From Eupeodes corollae (taxonomy: Eukaryota; Arthropoda; Insecta; Diptera; Syrphidae): DNA of 64,000 bases. Below are positions 40,101 through 49,200 of this stretch, one piece after another. Within the stretch, counting starts at the first letter, position 1. Each line of letters starts with the position of its first letter. Both the position numbers and the translations under genes were made by a program. The notes under the pieces are model-generated. The model worked only from the letters and a program-made list of their open reading frames with translations. It was not told where the DNA came from and did not search any database. The DNA lies in NCBI RefSeq assembly GCF_945859685.1, contig NC_079148.1, forward strand, positions 91,393,007 to 91,457,006. Direction: 5' to 3'.

Positions 40101-41508
40101 AATCGATTTCTACTTTTATTAAGTCCTCGTCTCTACAAACTTTTTTTTTCAATATCTCGAAACTAGAAAAGTGGAATACGTCGTTTTTGAATTTTGAAAA
40201 ATTGGTTTTCGGATAAAAATCTCGTTAACAAAAATAGATTTCATCACATATTGTTGGCAATTTTTAGTTAATTTCTTAGAAAAATTCAACTGACAACTTT
40301 TTAACAAGACACGAAAACCTTCATAAGCTGATAAGAAATAGTTTTCGACTCAAGTATTAGGAGAACCATGAAGATAAAGCTGAATATTTTGCAAAAGTTT
40401 TAATCAAGAAAAATCGACAGACAAGATGGGAAGCTGTCAGTGGGGGTGGCATTGCAGCCTCTTTTTTTAATAGAATTTTAACATTTTCAATGCTGTATTT
40501 CGTCATTTATACTAACGAAGTAGTTTTTACTTGTCAAGTGTCAAAATAAACCCTCTTATTGGCAAACCTTATATACCCTATATTAACTATAAATAATTTA
40601 CTAAAAACTTTTCTTACCTCTGTTGGAGTTCGAAAATATTCTCTTTTTTTCACTAACCCTAAAAGGGTTTCCCGAATGCATATCCATAATGCTAGCATGC
40701 ACTTGACTGTCTACAGTTTCCGATTCCATTTTAGATTCATTTAATCGTTGTATCTTATAATGATTCTCCACCAAGTCATCCAAGTAATTATTGATAGCAT
40801 TAAATCTTTGTTTTAAACAAAACAAAAGCGTAGCAAACCAAATTTTATCAAAAACACTTAACAATGTCGGAATGCAGGACATGATCCACAAAAACGAATA
40901 CCATTGGGTGTAATCGACTAGATAAACGAATGTCGAAATCATTATTGTCAATTCAGCGAAAACTGCTATAATGATCATTATTGAAATGCGTTTTTTAATG
41001 GAAACATTATTGATGTGTATATTTTCGAAACTTAATTTCTCATCAACGCTCTTAATTCGATCGAAGAAATTTCCAATTTTGCCTTGATTCGTTATTGCTG
41101 AAATTTGATCCACTACCAACATGGCTGGGGCGATATAATTCAAAAAAAGTCCAATTACGAATGTTAGGGTACCTTAAACAAATATTTTTTTGCTTGAATT
41201 TATAAGTATAAAGATTAAATGTACAATACATCACCTTGTTGGCCATTACGTATATTTTGTGCTAATAATTTCTACTTACTTTGCTTGGCTTTTGTTGTTT
41301 GATCCTCATCGTGAAAAGAATAAATTAAAAAATTGTAAAGTACCAATATAATTATCATGTAATTAATCACAATTATAGTTCCCCATTTTGAGGGTTGAAA
41401 TATTTTCTCTTTGCGGAAAGCCTTTAAAGATTGCGGGTAAATACCACAAAACTTACAGAGAACAAACAAAACGTCAAAACTAGAAACAAGTGATTCTGGT
41501 TGTGCCAT
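25149..41508 (-). CDS. Gr66a: Gustatory receptor Gr66a, 6 exons with transposon-filled introns
   Basis: Seven-transmembrane chemoreceptor channel subunit; in Drosophila Gr66a marks bitter neurons and is needed for caffeine sensing. Exons (minus strand): 41508-41280, 41172-40618, 31637-31369, 25791-25606, 25536-25447, 25376-25149. They total 1557 nt, 518 residues plus stop (fly protein about 527), with all phases matching. Recognisable segments include MAQ at the start, STLTFVIGLFL and YTQWYSFLWI in exon 2, LNELWSYPVLVLMAYGFLIF in exon 3, SAKNALIT and YTSGKCIYLIYLSWKTS in exon 4, FSACGFFTLDMETLYG in exon 5, and GGITSYLIILIQFNLAAQQA in exon 6, which holds the family TYxxxxxQF motif. Introns 1, 4 and 5 are 107, 69 and 70 bp; intron 4 is in frame without stops and easily missed. 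Intron 2 (9.0 kb) and intron 3 (5.6 kb) are packed with mobile elements, none of which touches an exon. The long loop ending exon 2 and starting exon 3 is the least conserved part. Confidence 0.92.
26040..27840 (+). mobile_element. Family-B non-LTR element B3 in Gr66a intron 3
   Basis: 5'-truncated copy, antisense to Gr66a. RT blocks: ADGKATGADRIPAEFYRYG near 26070, YRGISFLNASYKIF near 26260, GVRQGCALSPSLFALFINDI near 26580, LADDIVLLAYS near 26690 (catalytic Asp pair kept), then INRLSEYCRRWSLVMNLNKS and YKYLGVYFTQSLSIEKHL. The 3' half at 26990-27750 includes LETGLSPLFTKTLKL and the terminal CDFCNMAEREDIFHFVGRCP, a CCHC-like finger. The tail near 27815-27835 is AATGTATCTAATTTAATCT. Damage is modest: a few frameshifts and stops. 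Confidence 0.83.
27846..28835 (-). mobile_element. Internally deleted mariner with inverted ends
   Basis: Ends match as inverted repeats: TCCGATAAATACTTAGCC at the left and, reversed, TCCGATAATTACTTAGCC at the right, with TA on both sides (27844-27845, 28836-28837). Minus-strand scraps of a DD34D mariner transposase run from 28600 to 27900: VGHILHEILGMRKL, HLATKKELFHVNAPAHTS and FFLFPDLKKPLASQKCSSN, then AYFADLEK. The usual QDNAPAHT is VNAPAHT and the third catalytic Asp before FFLFPD is His, so two active-site residues are lost. At 990 bp it is shorter than the usual 1.3 kb. It sits directly behind the tail of B3. Confidence 0.85.
28860..29690 (+). mobile_element. Heavily decayed family-B copy B4
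   Basis: Scraps in order match the 3' half of B3: LSMEKHLNGKFINEKKVINLAWER near 29075-29150 and, near 29490-29590, a frame like LNLKCILHRSDLQVICNI followed by the remains of the terminal finger. Stops occur every few codons. Confidence 0.55.
29768..30277. mobile_element. 510 bp MITE with long inverted repeats
   Basis: The left end (GGGTCCTGATTATGG, then TTCGCGACGGATCGTTTTC) and the reverse complement of the right end (GGGGCCTGATTATGG, then TTCGCGGCGAATCGTTTTG) pair over about 38 bp with few mismatches. The interior is non-coding. I could not identify a target-site duplication, so the superfamily is unknown. Confidence 0.75.
30278..30912. other. AT-rich remainder of Gr66a intron 3
   Basis: No recognisable frame or repeat end. 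Confidence 0.4.
30915..31196. mobile_element. 282 bp MITE rich in GTGAAC/GTTCAC motifs
   Basis: Bounded by TA (30913-30914, 31197-31198). The ends are inverted copies containing AAGCCTAGTACATACTT, identical over at least 17 bp. The interior carries about ten occurrences of GTGAAC or its complement GTTCAC in both orientations, so much of it can fold on itself. The TA target and size fit a Tc1/mariner-type MITE. It lies 170 bp from Gr66a exon 3. Confidence 0.82.
31638..32156. other. Gr66a intron 2, exon-proximal part
   Basis: AT-rich and featureless apart from homopolymer T runs. The intron 2 acceptor reads TTATAG on the minus strand just above 31637. Confidence 0.4.
32157..32974 (-). mobile_element. 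DD41D mariner (second type), internally deleted
   Basis: The ends are inverted repeats: CAGGGTGGGCC at the left and, reversed, at the right, each followed after a few bases by GTTAACATTT. A TA follows the right end. On the minus strand the N-terminal part (CPSAPLIKKWVKKFEETGST) is followed almost directly by the catalytic C-terminal half: WFQQDGATCHTSN (second Asp), ISRRGDIPWLPRSPDLSPAD (third Asp). I count 41 residues between these two Asp. The whole first catalytic block is missing, so this is a deletion derivative of 818 bp. The 5' part (32820-32940) is unusually GC-rich compared with its surroundings. Confidence 0.8.
33370..34941. repeat. Composite repeat with ~172 bp tandem units
   Basis: Within 33757-34370 a unit of about 168-176 bp recurs roughly 3.5 times. 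Anchor AATCGAATTGACAG occurs at 33761 and 34104, with diverged forms at 33936 and 34280. Each unit also has a TTCGACTCAAATATnTTTT-like block followed by TTGAGA. Upstream at 33482-33532 is a CGTACGTT-type simple repeat. The whole stretch is flanked by a direct repeat, CATAGGAA followed by AATTTTGACATTTCTCGACG, ending at 33436 and 34941. No coding potential. Confidence 0.65.
35063..35334 (+). repeat. Subterminal array of a ~22 bp TATTCC motif
   Basis: Six direct copies of a motif close to AATCAAAACAACGTATTCC end with TATTCC at 35080, 35176, 35227, 35260, 35287 and 35329 (first base of TATTCC). Two more direct copies lie at the other end of the element near 39950-39961 and 39984-40006, and one inverted copy at 40171-40195. 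Such clustered subterminal motifs are transposase-binding sites in several DNA transposon groups; here that role is inferred. Confidence 0.65.
35065..40195 (+). mobile_element. DNA-transposon-like unit with a CGGxNKx-type (DUF7869-like) gene
   Basis: Encodes a broken copy of a repetitive arthropod protein family that I recall as carrying the DUF7869 domain. Segments in order: TTCNHKGGSYKCRKLRTADA near 35520, FFNIFGVTASRVRNICNNHF with RGGDQKSSKL at 35740-35870, FNTCFNLGFKPPSSDVFSTF near 36030, CQKNMTLPTVSDQAAY near 36240. After an inserted retrotransposon (36415-39090) come EGIKTIRLVANGCGGRNKH near 39115, PIPGHSYIPPDSVFAQIEKK near 39243, and a C-terminal part to about 39808. Stops at 36198 and near 36283, plus frameshifts, disable it. 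The flanks carry an inverted pair: TATTCCACTTTTCTAG at 35081-35096 (exact complement at 40163-40178). Arrays of a 22 bp motif lie inside the left end. Without the insert it is about 2.5 kb. It lies in Gr66a intron 2, antisense to the gene. Confidence 0.65.
36415..39090 (+). mobile_element. Family-A RTE-like retrotransposon A2
   Basis: Better preserved sister of A1, with its long leader. The endonuclease is open from about 36879 to 37839: ELRICTWNVRSLNRPRAAEE, AKFGNISLICAHAPTEEKDD, VLGDFNAKLGRED, QIDHIAIDARH and NIDSDHYLVVAKV, so all catalytic blocks are intact. A frameshift leads into a Lys/Arg-rich linker (37700-38060). An internal deletion then removes the RT start. The RT continues as YQCGFRPGKSTVDQIF, HHLFIDFKAVYDSIYRDKLY, KKGFRQGDA and AYADDIDIIRRTQRDV. 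The end near 39060-39087 reads GTAGCGCCACC then TTAAGTAAGTA, a short tetranucleotide tail. It interrupts the DUF7869-like gene, whose reading resumes immediately after it. Confidence 0.85.
40196..40617. other. Gr66a intron 2, part next to exon 2
   Basis: AT-rich; contains TTTTCGACTCAAGTATTAGG-type wording near 40345 that resembles the tandem units at 33757-34370, so a diverged piece of that repeat may lie here. The donor of intron 2 reads GTAAGA on the minus strand at 40617. Confidence 0.4.
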
Positions 41509-41689
41509 TTTGACTACTGACTCTGCCGTCCGTAATATCCAGGAGTAGTCTCAGCTAAAAATAATCGACAAATTAATTAATAACCATCAAAAAAATTAAA
41601 TCGATTCCAAATGAAAGTGATGGTCGTACTGTTAACCATGCAATTAATTAGTTAATGGTATTTTATTAAATAAATGAAAACCTTATGAT

Positions 41690-41990
41690 TCAAGGAGCGA
41701 AAGAAAGTAAGGGTAGCATATGTAACTAATTTTATATAATGTGCATTGTACCATGTCCATAGTGTCGATGTTTGAAAACAAAAATGGTAAATTTGAATTA
41801 AGGAATATTTTTTTTTTGGATTGAAGGGTTTGAAGACACGAGAGTTTGGAAGGTATTGTTTTGAGTAAGGCCTTAAGTAGGCTTTTCAAATATTCTACGT
41901 TTACTGAAAAATTGATATGGGAAAGCATTACACATTCGTGCAGTGTGGATAAAAAAAGAATCTCTGCACTGGACTTGAAAAATTAGGATT
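41690..41990 (-). mobile_element. Scrap of a J-like retrotransposon 3' end
   Basis: The plus-strand wording near 41920-41970 (CATTACACATTCGTGCAG, then GAATCTCTGCACTGG) resembles the 3' region of J1 near 47155-47205 (CATTCCACATTCGCATAG, GAATCTCTGTACTTG). On the minus strand it would encode a diverged version of the MRMWNALP block. Only this segment is recognisable. It lies about 200 bp upstream of the Gr66a start codon. Confidence 0.4.
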
Positions 41991-42099
41991 GTCATTAGTT
42001 AAGAATCTTTATTTGACTCTAGGATGAAGTTTTGAGCAAAACCCTAGTTTTGAAAAATACGTTTTGGAGTTAGTTTTTGGTGTCCATTTTGGGGTTTCA

Positions 42100-42965
42100 A
42101 AAGTAAAGGTAAATAAAACACATATAAAATATTTGTTTTCATCATATTTTTTTATTATAAAGTTTAAAAGTTGATATTATGTGTGAAGCACTACATCACT
42201 TAAATGACCACCATGTGAATTGTTGCAAGCATCGATTTAATAATTTTCGACCACTTTTCGATACATATCGAGCGGTATCCAGCTATAACTTGACAAATGT
42301 TGATTTTTAAGTGTTCAAGAGTTGAAGGTATATCTGCAGCGGTGTCAAATCGCATGATCATGGTGGTGAGGTGATACCGCTACGTAGAGAAATTACGGGC
42401 CACGATATGTCTCTTGCAATACAGCCAAATTCACTCGAGTTGTGTGGCATGTGGTATACTTATTGAAACCATTTATTCTCAATTCTCCAAATCGTATTTT
42501 TCAATAGCTGGCTATAACGCTCCGAATTGAAGATGACAGTCCTTCCATCGTCGTTTATGAAGAAGTAAGGTCCAGAGAGCGCACCAAACATTGACATTTT
42601 GTGGATTTAAAGGCCTCTCTTCAATTACTTGAGGATTCTTAGAACCCAAAACACCACAATTTTGTTAAAAACAAAACCTACCCACCGAGTGAGAAATGTG
42701 CTTCGTCCACCGCCTGTTGTACAAGCACCCATTCGACGTCAGCTGGCTTCAGTTGTTGTGTGAGCTGGACATTATATGGATCTAATAGTCTGGGAGCTAG
42801 GAACGTTTGGAAAACAAGAATTTTAGGTCAGTACATTTTTCGATATGTTGTCTTTTTTGCTCTTTCGGTAAGAGTCTGGGCTACCTGGCTTGCGGTAGCG
42901 ATTGCGTTTTTAAGGCACATCCTTCCTGTACAGGTGATAATTTTAAATTTTAAAAGATTTTTTTA
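42100..42965 (-). mobile_element. Degenerate mariner-like transposase copy
   Basis: Minus-strand scraps: MFGALSGPYFFINDDGRTVI and FNSERYSQLLKN around 42600-42500, WFQ followed by a stop and MPHNSSE where WFQQDGATxHT is expected (about 42470-42430), then TAADIPSTLEHLKINIC near 42340-42290, the region after the third catalytic residue. The order agrees with the DD41D-type elements in this window. Both the second Asp block and the third are lost. Ends could not be defined. Confidence 0.6.
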
Positions 42966-43029
42966 AAGCTTAATTTTCCACCTATTAATAGGTCCCCTTA
43001 ATATATGTACATTTGTTATTGCCAGACAT

Positions 43030-43400
43030 TTGTATGACTCAATACATGTTACAAATTAATTTTTCAAGGGCTTCAAGAATTTCTTCATCATCTGTGATAA
43101 TATTTTTAAAAGCTAGCTGGTATTCGTTAGATTTCTCCAACATTTTAAAAGGCCTAACTTTACCTTTTCTAAAAAATGCTGGCGTGTAATCACAACCGGT
43201 GATTGCATGGAAGCACGATATAATTCATTATTGTTTATGTATGACTGATGATTTCCTACACCTATATCTAGCCAAATTTTTAAAGAAGATTTTAAGTGAT
43301 CCATGTTTCCCAGAAATATAATTAAAATATCAGAACAGCGTATGACAACTTCTGCGTCAAAATCGACTTGATATGGTAATTGTAACAAAATCATTTCCAA
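43030..43400 (-). pseudogene. Fragment of a repetitive 'TGCDYTPAF' protein family
   Basis: From 43400 downward one frame reads DAEVVIRCSDILIIFLGNM, KIWLDIGVGNHQSYINNN and ELYR. A one-step frameshift near 43215 leads to CFHAITGCDYTPAFFRKGK, VRPFKMLEKSNEYQLAFKN and IITDDEEILEALEKLICNMY, then a stop near 43045. I recall proteins with this TGCDYTxAFxRKGK wording as common, uncharacterised and repetitive in arthropod genomes, probably transposon-borne. The piece is cut off at 43400 by the retrotransposon that follows. Confidence 0.55.
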
Positions 43401-45700
43401 GAGTTTTTAATTTTTATTCAAGATTTAACAATCGAATTAAGGTCAGGCTAATTAATTGTATGCTTTTTTTTAAAGTTTCATTAAAGTTTCTTGAGCAAAA
43501 TAATTTAATAATCAAATTCCAAGTGGCATTTAGACCAAGAAAAGGTACTGCACTGCTTCATATGAATTACAAATATTCTTGCCAAAAATATTCTCTAGAA
43601 GCCATCGATTTTAAAAGAAAGTATCGGAACTCACACAATTCTTAAACAGCTAAAAGAATGGCAGCTTGGCCCAAAAATGATTAGATTTATTCAAAATTTT
43701 CTGAACAACTGCAAGTTCCGAACCAGGGTTAAAAATGAGTACATCAAATGGAGAATGGAATTCCTCAGGGATCACCGCTTTCGGTGATTCTATTCATAAT
43801 TGCGTTCAACAATATCAGTATGATCATCAATACTGAGAAACTACTTGACCATGGTCTATTCGCTGACGATCTCATAATAATTGCCAAGGTAAAAGTCCAC
43901 GTCGTCATAGAAGACGCTTTCATAAGAGTTCTAAATAAAATGGACAGAGTTGTCTGAACGAAGCTATCTTTAAAAAAAAGCAAACAGTAGCATTTGTGCC
44001 GCAAGACAAGTTGTAAGAATTGTACCTTAAACTTTGGTCCATACATTATTGAAAACACCAATGAAATTAATATCTTGGGTCTTTCTATCAATAAATCGTA
44101 TCGATGGTCTTCACATATACTTAAACTGAAAAACTCACTCATACTCCGCCTGCCTAAATATCATCAAATATTTTTGCGGAAAAAAGAGTGTTGTGAATAT
44201 TAACACGATATTAAATCTAGTGCAAGTCCTAATTCTTTCTAAAATTAAATATGCACTTCCAATTTATGGCAACAGCTCCATGATCGAAAACTAAAACCAC
44301 TAAATGCAAATCGCACTACTCCAGTTTTTAACATGCTCGCCGAATCTGGGTTTCCCTCTTTACAAAATTGTATTATATTTGCCACAGCCAAAACTATACC
44401 AAAGCTTCTTACCTTTCAAGGTTCACTTATACAAACAAATCTTAAACTCACGCTAAGAAGAAAAACCAAACCAAAAATAGAAAATGCAATATACCGAGCA
44501 ATACAAATAGCAAGTGACCTCCACATTGGAATGTATTATAATAATCCAAAGCCAGGTCCTTATCCGCCTTGATGTCTTAAAAATGATAGCATCAACATAA
44601 CTCTTGCTGCATATCAAAAAACCTCACTGAATCCTGCCATCTTCAGACGGCTTTACAATGAACTTGCACATCACCTTGCCTCGAACAATTTTGCCCTTTT
44701 TTATACCGACGGCTCAAAAATAAACAACACCCCGGCATACGCAGTCGTTCATCAGCGAGAAAAAACGGTTCAAGCAAATGCTCTTATTGAACTCAGCTCA
44801 ATATTTACAGCAGAATCCGCTGCCATAATTAGTGCTATTGAGTTTGCATTAAAGAAACGTGGCAAGTTCTGTATTTTTTCAGATATACTATATATACACT
44901 TCAAAGGCAGTTCTCAACTTAAATAATAACCAAGTTCCGATTACAACGATTTGTAACAAATTATCGCAATACTCCAACAAACTTAAATGAGCCTGGATTC
45001 CAGGCCACATAGGCATAGCAGGTAACATTGCTGCCAAGGAAGCTACCAACTCGTCGTATCCAGTCTCTAATATTTACAGCACCAATGATATCCGAGCTTA
45101 TATAACGGGATTTTCGAATGCAACCATTATCAAAACTTTAACAGGTATAAATAATTATTGAATATAAGAATGAAACAACAACAACTTGTGTGTGCTACCA
45201 CCAAGTTCATAGGCTGGAGTTATAGCTATTTCACGGGGGCCAACCCGATCATCAGACTCCTTTAGTGGTGCTTAATCGCTTTTTGTTCAATTTAATTTTT
45301 GAAGAACTTTTTGTCCGAGCAATTATTATTCAAACCTTATTAACCCTCCGTGCATTCCAGCTAAATATCCACCACAACTATCACGAAAAGAAACTACAGC
45401 GATTTTGAGACTGAGACTGGGCCACACCCACCTCACTCAGCACCTACTTGATCGTAACTTCGGAAATGATTCCTGCTCCTACTGCAACAACCTAGCAAAA
45501 ATGACAATAGAACATTTTCTAACCATCTGCCCTATCTTTAAATCAAACCAAAATAGTTTCGCCTTTCCAGAAGTCATCAAAAACATTACATTAGATAATT
45601 GCATCAAAGTACCTGCATTTTTGAAAAAGATTAATTTAATTTCAAAATTATAATTTTAAATATTTCTATACCAACGCAAATCTATTTTCTTTCTTAAATA
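43400..45700 (+). mobile_element. I-clade-like retrotransposon with RNase H, 5'-truncated
   Basis: RT remnants: FLEQNNLIIKFQVAFRPRKG near 43495, GIPQGSPLSVILFIIAFNNI near 43755, HGLFADDLIIIAK near 43850 (catalytic box intact). The connection region follows at 44333-44572. A ribonuclease H domain is at 44700-45130: FYTDGSKINN, FTAESAAIISAIEFALKK, FSD, and AWIPGHIGIAGNIAAKEA; the catalytic Asp, Glu and Asp residues can be placed. At 45405-45653 comes the terminal RLRLGHTHLTQHLL and a CSYC...EHFLTICP zinc-finger-like segment. RT plus RNase H is the I-superfamily arrangement. About 130 bp near 45150-45280 does not fit the family and may be an inserted scrap. Confidence 0.78.
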
Positions 45701-45829
45701 TGTACAAATTTAAAAACAAAAGCTGATGGCTACAAATTTTAACGCTTTTTACTAATTATTTTTTGTAATTTTATATTACTTTAAATGAACTTGGAATTCT
45801 TTATTTAAAAAAAAATAAATTAACACATT

Positions 45830-46080
45830 TGGGTCTTCGGCAATACTTTCACATACAGCAGCCATATTTTTAGTGGTATGAGTTAAATGATGATGCACAG
45901 ACCTTACAATATCTGTAACCATTCCAGTCCCTTCAAATTTCTCCATTGAAGTGCTAAATGCTTGCGTAGTTGAACGATTGTGTAAACCATAATCTCCTCT
46001 TAAAGCACGATTTATGTAGTATTTTTCTTGCGTTGTGCCATAGTTAAGTGATCCATTTTCGTAAATGTCAGATTTTCAAC
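45830..46080 (-). mobile_element. N-terminal fragment of a DD41D mariner transposase
   Basis: The minus strand reads LTMAQRKKYYINRALRGDYG, LHNRSTTQAFSTSMEKFEGT and AAVCESIAEDPNV, which is homologous to the N-terminal helix-turn-helix of the element at 52652-53949 (LTNEQRLQIIEFYY, RALRPIYGLHNRPSEQTINA, ASVSESVAED). The rest of the transposase is absent. It may belong to the same family as the fragment at 16535-16800. Confidence 0.65.
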
Positions 46081-46234
46081 TGAAATTGGTTTAGCAAATT
46101 TTGAAGCCGCAAAATGGTCAACCCATTAAAACTAAACTGTATGAGTTTTATGGCTCACGAGTATTTGACCCCCGTGATCGTGCATTGATTAAACGTTAAT
46201 ACATTTTTGCGGCGCAATTTTTTTTTTTTTTATT

Positions 46235-49200
46235 TAATCTACAAGTAATATTACAGCTAATAGATATAAGCACTCCAAGAGCAAATTAAAAAGTGAATAA
46301 ATATAATACTTCAGTTTTAAATTTTTTACGATTACGATTAAAAAAGTCAATATTTGAAGACACTTCATTGAAATATACAATAGACCTTGATAAAGTTTCA
46401 TTACTACCATAATTTGTTTTATGAATTCTTTGGAATAAGAAGACTCTAGCTCTCTTAGACCTTGCGGGAACATAAATTGGTACCAAAGCAAGAAGAGATG
46501 GACATTTAATATGGTATCATAGTAAGTCTCTAATTAGCATTACACTATTACACATTTTTTCTTCTTGATTGTAACGACATTATTACAAGTAATTGGCAAC
46601 TAGCCTCATAACTATATTACTAAAATTCCAGCCCATTTTCTTAAATATATCTTTTGTAAATCGTCTTTGAATCTTTTCAATCCGATCCGAATGAACTAAA
46701 TAAATAGGACTCCAAATAACATCTGCGTTTTCCAAAATATAAAATTGATCTGACGAGAGATATATACAAGGATATTAACACGAAAGGATATTTAAAGTCT
46801 TATCCATTTCGTTTTATGAAACCTACCTGCGAGTTGGCCTTAGGAACCAAATAATCGAAATGGCCTTTAAAAGAAAGTTGGGAGTCAAGAATAACTCCTT
46901 TAATACTTAAAACCCTATCTAAATCCATAGATTCAATTGTATAGTTAAATAACAAAATATGAGATTTTCTGGAAAAAGAAATCGTTTTTTTTTTTTATAA
47001 TAAGCGCACACTCAAGGGGATATATTAAACTTATTATGTAGACACAGTGTGAGCAATAGGAAAGGGAGAGAGGGGTTGAAAGGAGATGTCGGTGCACATT
47101 GGTTTTGAATTCCTGAATATTGAAATAGCTGGGAAAGACAGAGTGTGGCAAGGCATTCCACATTCGCATAGTACGGCTAAAGAACGAATCTCTGTACTTG
47201 ACAGTACGACCGAAGATGGGCTCGAGGGTAAATTGATGAGCATTCCTAGAAGCGCGAGTATTACGGTTGAACTGTTTAGGGGGAGGAATGCAGCTGGCTA
47301 TTTCTCTAGAACATAAATCTTAAAATAGCGGTAAAACAGGGTGAGACAAGAAACATTTCGACGATGTTCAAGTGACGTAAATGTTCTTATGATGGTAATA
47401 TCTCCAGTCAATCTAAATGCTCTACGTTCAATACTATCCAAGAAGCTTAAGTAAGTTGCAGGAGCATCAGCCCAGATATGGCAGTTATGTTCAAGCTTTG
47501 GACGTACATAAGTCTTGTAAATAACAGCCAGATCAGAGGGGGAGAAAAACTTCTTGCATCGCCTTAGAAAACCCAAACACCTAGCGGCATTTTTGGCGAC
47601 ATCGCGTATGTGATCGTTCCACAAAAGGTGGTTGGTGATACACATACCAAGAATATCGAGATGTTCAGTTTCCTCGATGCAAGTGCCATTTATGGATAAT
47701 GGCAGGGGGGTATATCTTGCTTTTATGATATAAGACAGCATTGAGTTTTCGAAGCATTAAATTCCACTCGACTTATTATTCACCATTGTACAATGCTGTT
47801 TAGGTCGGAATTTAATGAGCTTATCATATTTTGTCGTTGCAGTTCCACATCCGAAGAAGAGGGGTGTGAATCCGAAAACGAATATGAAAAGAGTTCTATC
47901 GTCAGCGAAACAATGTATTGGATTAGATGTTGCAGACAGGAGATCATTAATAAAAATGAGAAAGAGTGTTGGAGATAGAACAGAGCCCTGGGGCACACCA
48001 GCATTTATTTTGTGGTTTTCAGACTTGAATCCATCCAATACAACTTGTATTAAACGATTCGAAAGGTAATTACTAATCCAATAAAGGAGGGATTTATGCA
48101 AACCGAAAGCACGCATTTTCGATAAGAGAGCCTGATGCCAAACCCTATCAAATGCTTTTGAAATATCTAGTGCAATAATCTTACTTTCTCCAAAACTATG
48201 TAAAGATTTGTTCCACTGTTCGGTGAGATGAACCATGAGATCACCAGTGGACCTATTGCTACGACAGCCATACTGTCGGTCATTAAGAAGCTTCCGTTCT
48301 TCAGCGTTTAGATGACCTTGGAAAGAAGGGACGTAAGTGCAATCGGTCGATAATTAGACGGTGAGGAAGATTCGCCTTTTTTGGGAATAGGCTCGACAAA
48401 TGCGGTTTTCCGAGACCTGAGGGTTTTGCCAGCGATGAAGAACACCTCTTCAGAACAATAGCGGGGATGCCATCCGGACCAGCAGATTTATGTATGTTAA
48501 GATCTTTTAGGACTCTCGCTACAGTACGAGTGCGAAAAAAAACTGCCCCATAGAATCATTAACTCGCTCAAGTACAGGCGGAGTCATAACCCTCACTGGC
48601 AGCGTTGAATTGGCGGCGAACTGCCTAGCAAAGAGATTTGCTTTCTCTAAAGAGCTAACAAATGGAGTGTCATTCACAACGAGCGTAGGAACCGAGGAAG
48701 AGGAAGAATTCCTCATATTTTTTACAAATGACCAAAAAATTTTACTGCCTTTTGGGACATTGCAGTATTTTTTGCCGTAATTTTTGGTCATGTAAAAATT
48801 TGGTCCGTCGAATATGGGCGTTGCAGGCCTTCCTGGCTTGCTTGAACTTATTCCGGATTTCCTCAGATGGATTGGCTTTAAAACAATGGAAACTTACCTT
48901 CTTAACCCTAATGACCTCTTTACAGCTCGCATCGAACCATGCGTTTTCCTTAGGTCTGATGCTTTTAACCCTATTCGGGATAAAATTTCTCATTCCCAGG
49001 AGAATCAAACTTGTGATCATATCAGCACTGGCGTCAACGTCACTATTGAGGAAGCATAGTGACCAGTTAAAGATCCTGAAGTAATTATTGAGACCGTCCC
49101 AGTTGGCTTTCTCGTATTGCCAAACGGTTCTCTTAGGAGCTCTTTCTTTAACTGGAGAGTTTTTACACGAGAAATTTGCTGATATGACACAATGGTCAGA

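Noticed and set aside
25149..41508. Assignment to Gr28a/Gr28b
   Set aside because: The C-terminus, the STLTFVIGLFL and WSYPVLVLMAYGFLIF segments and the MAQ start fit Gr66a far better; Gr28b has different wording around the TYxxxxxQF motif.
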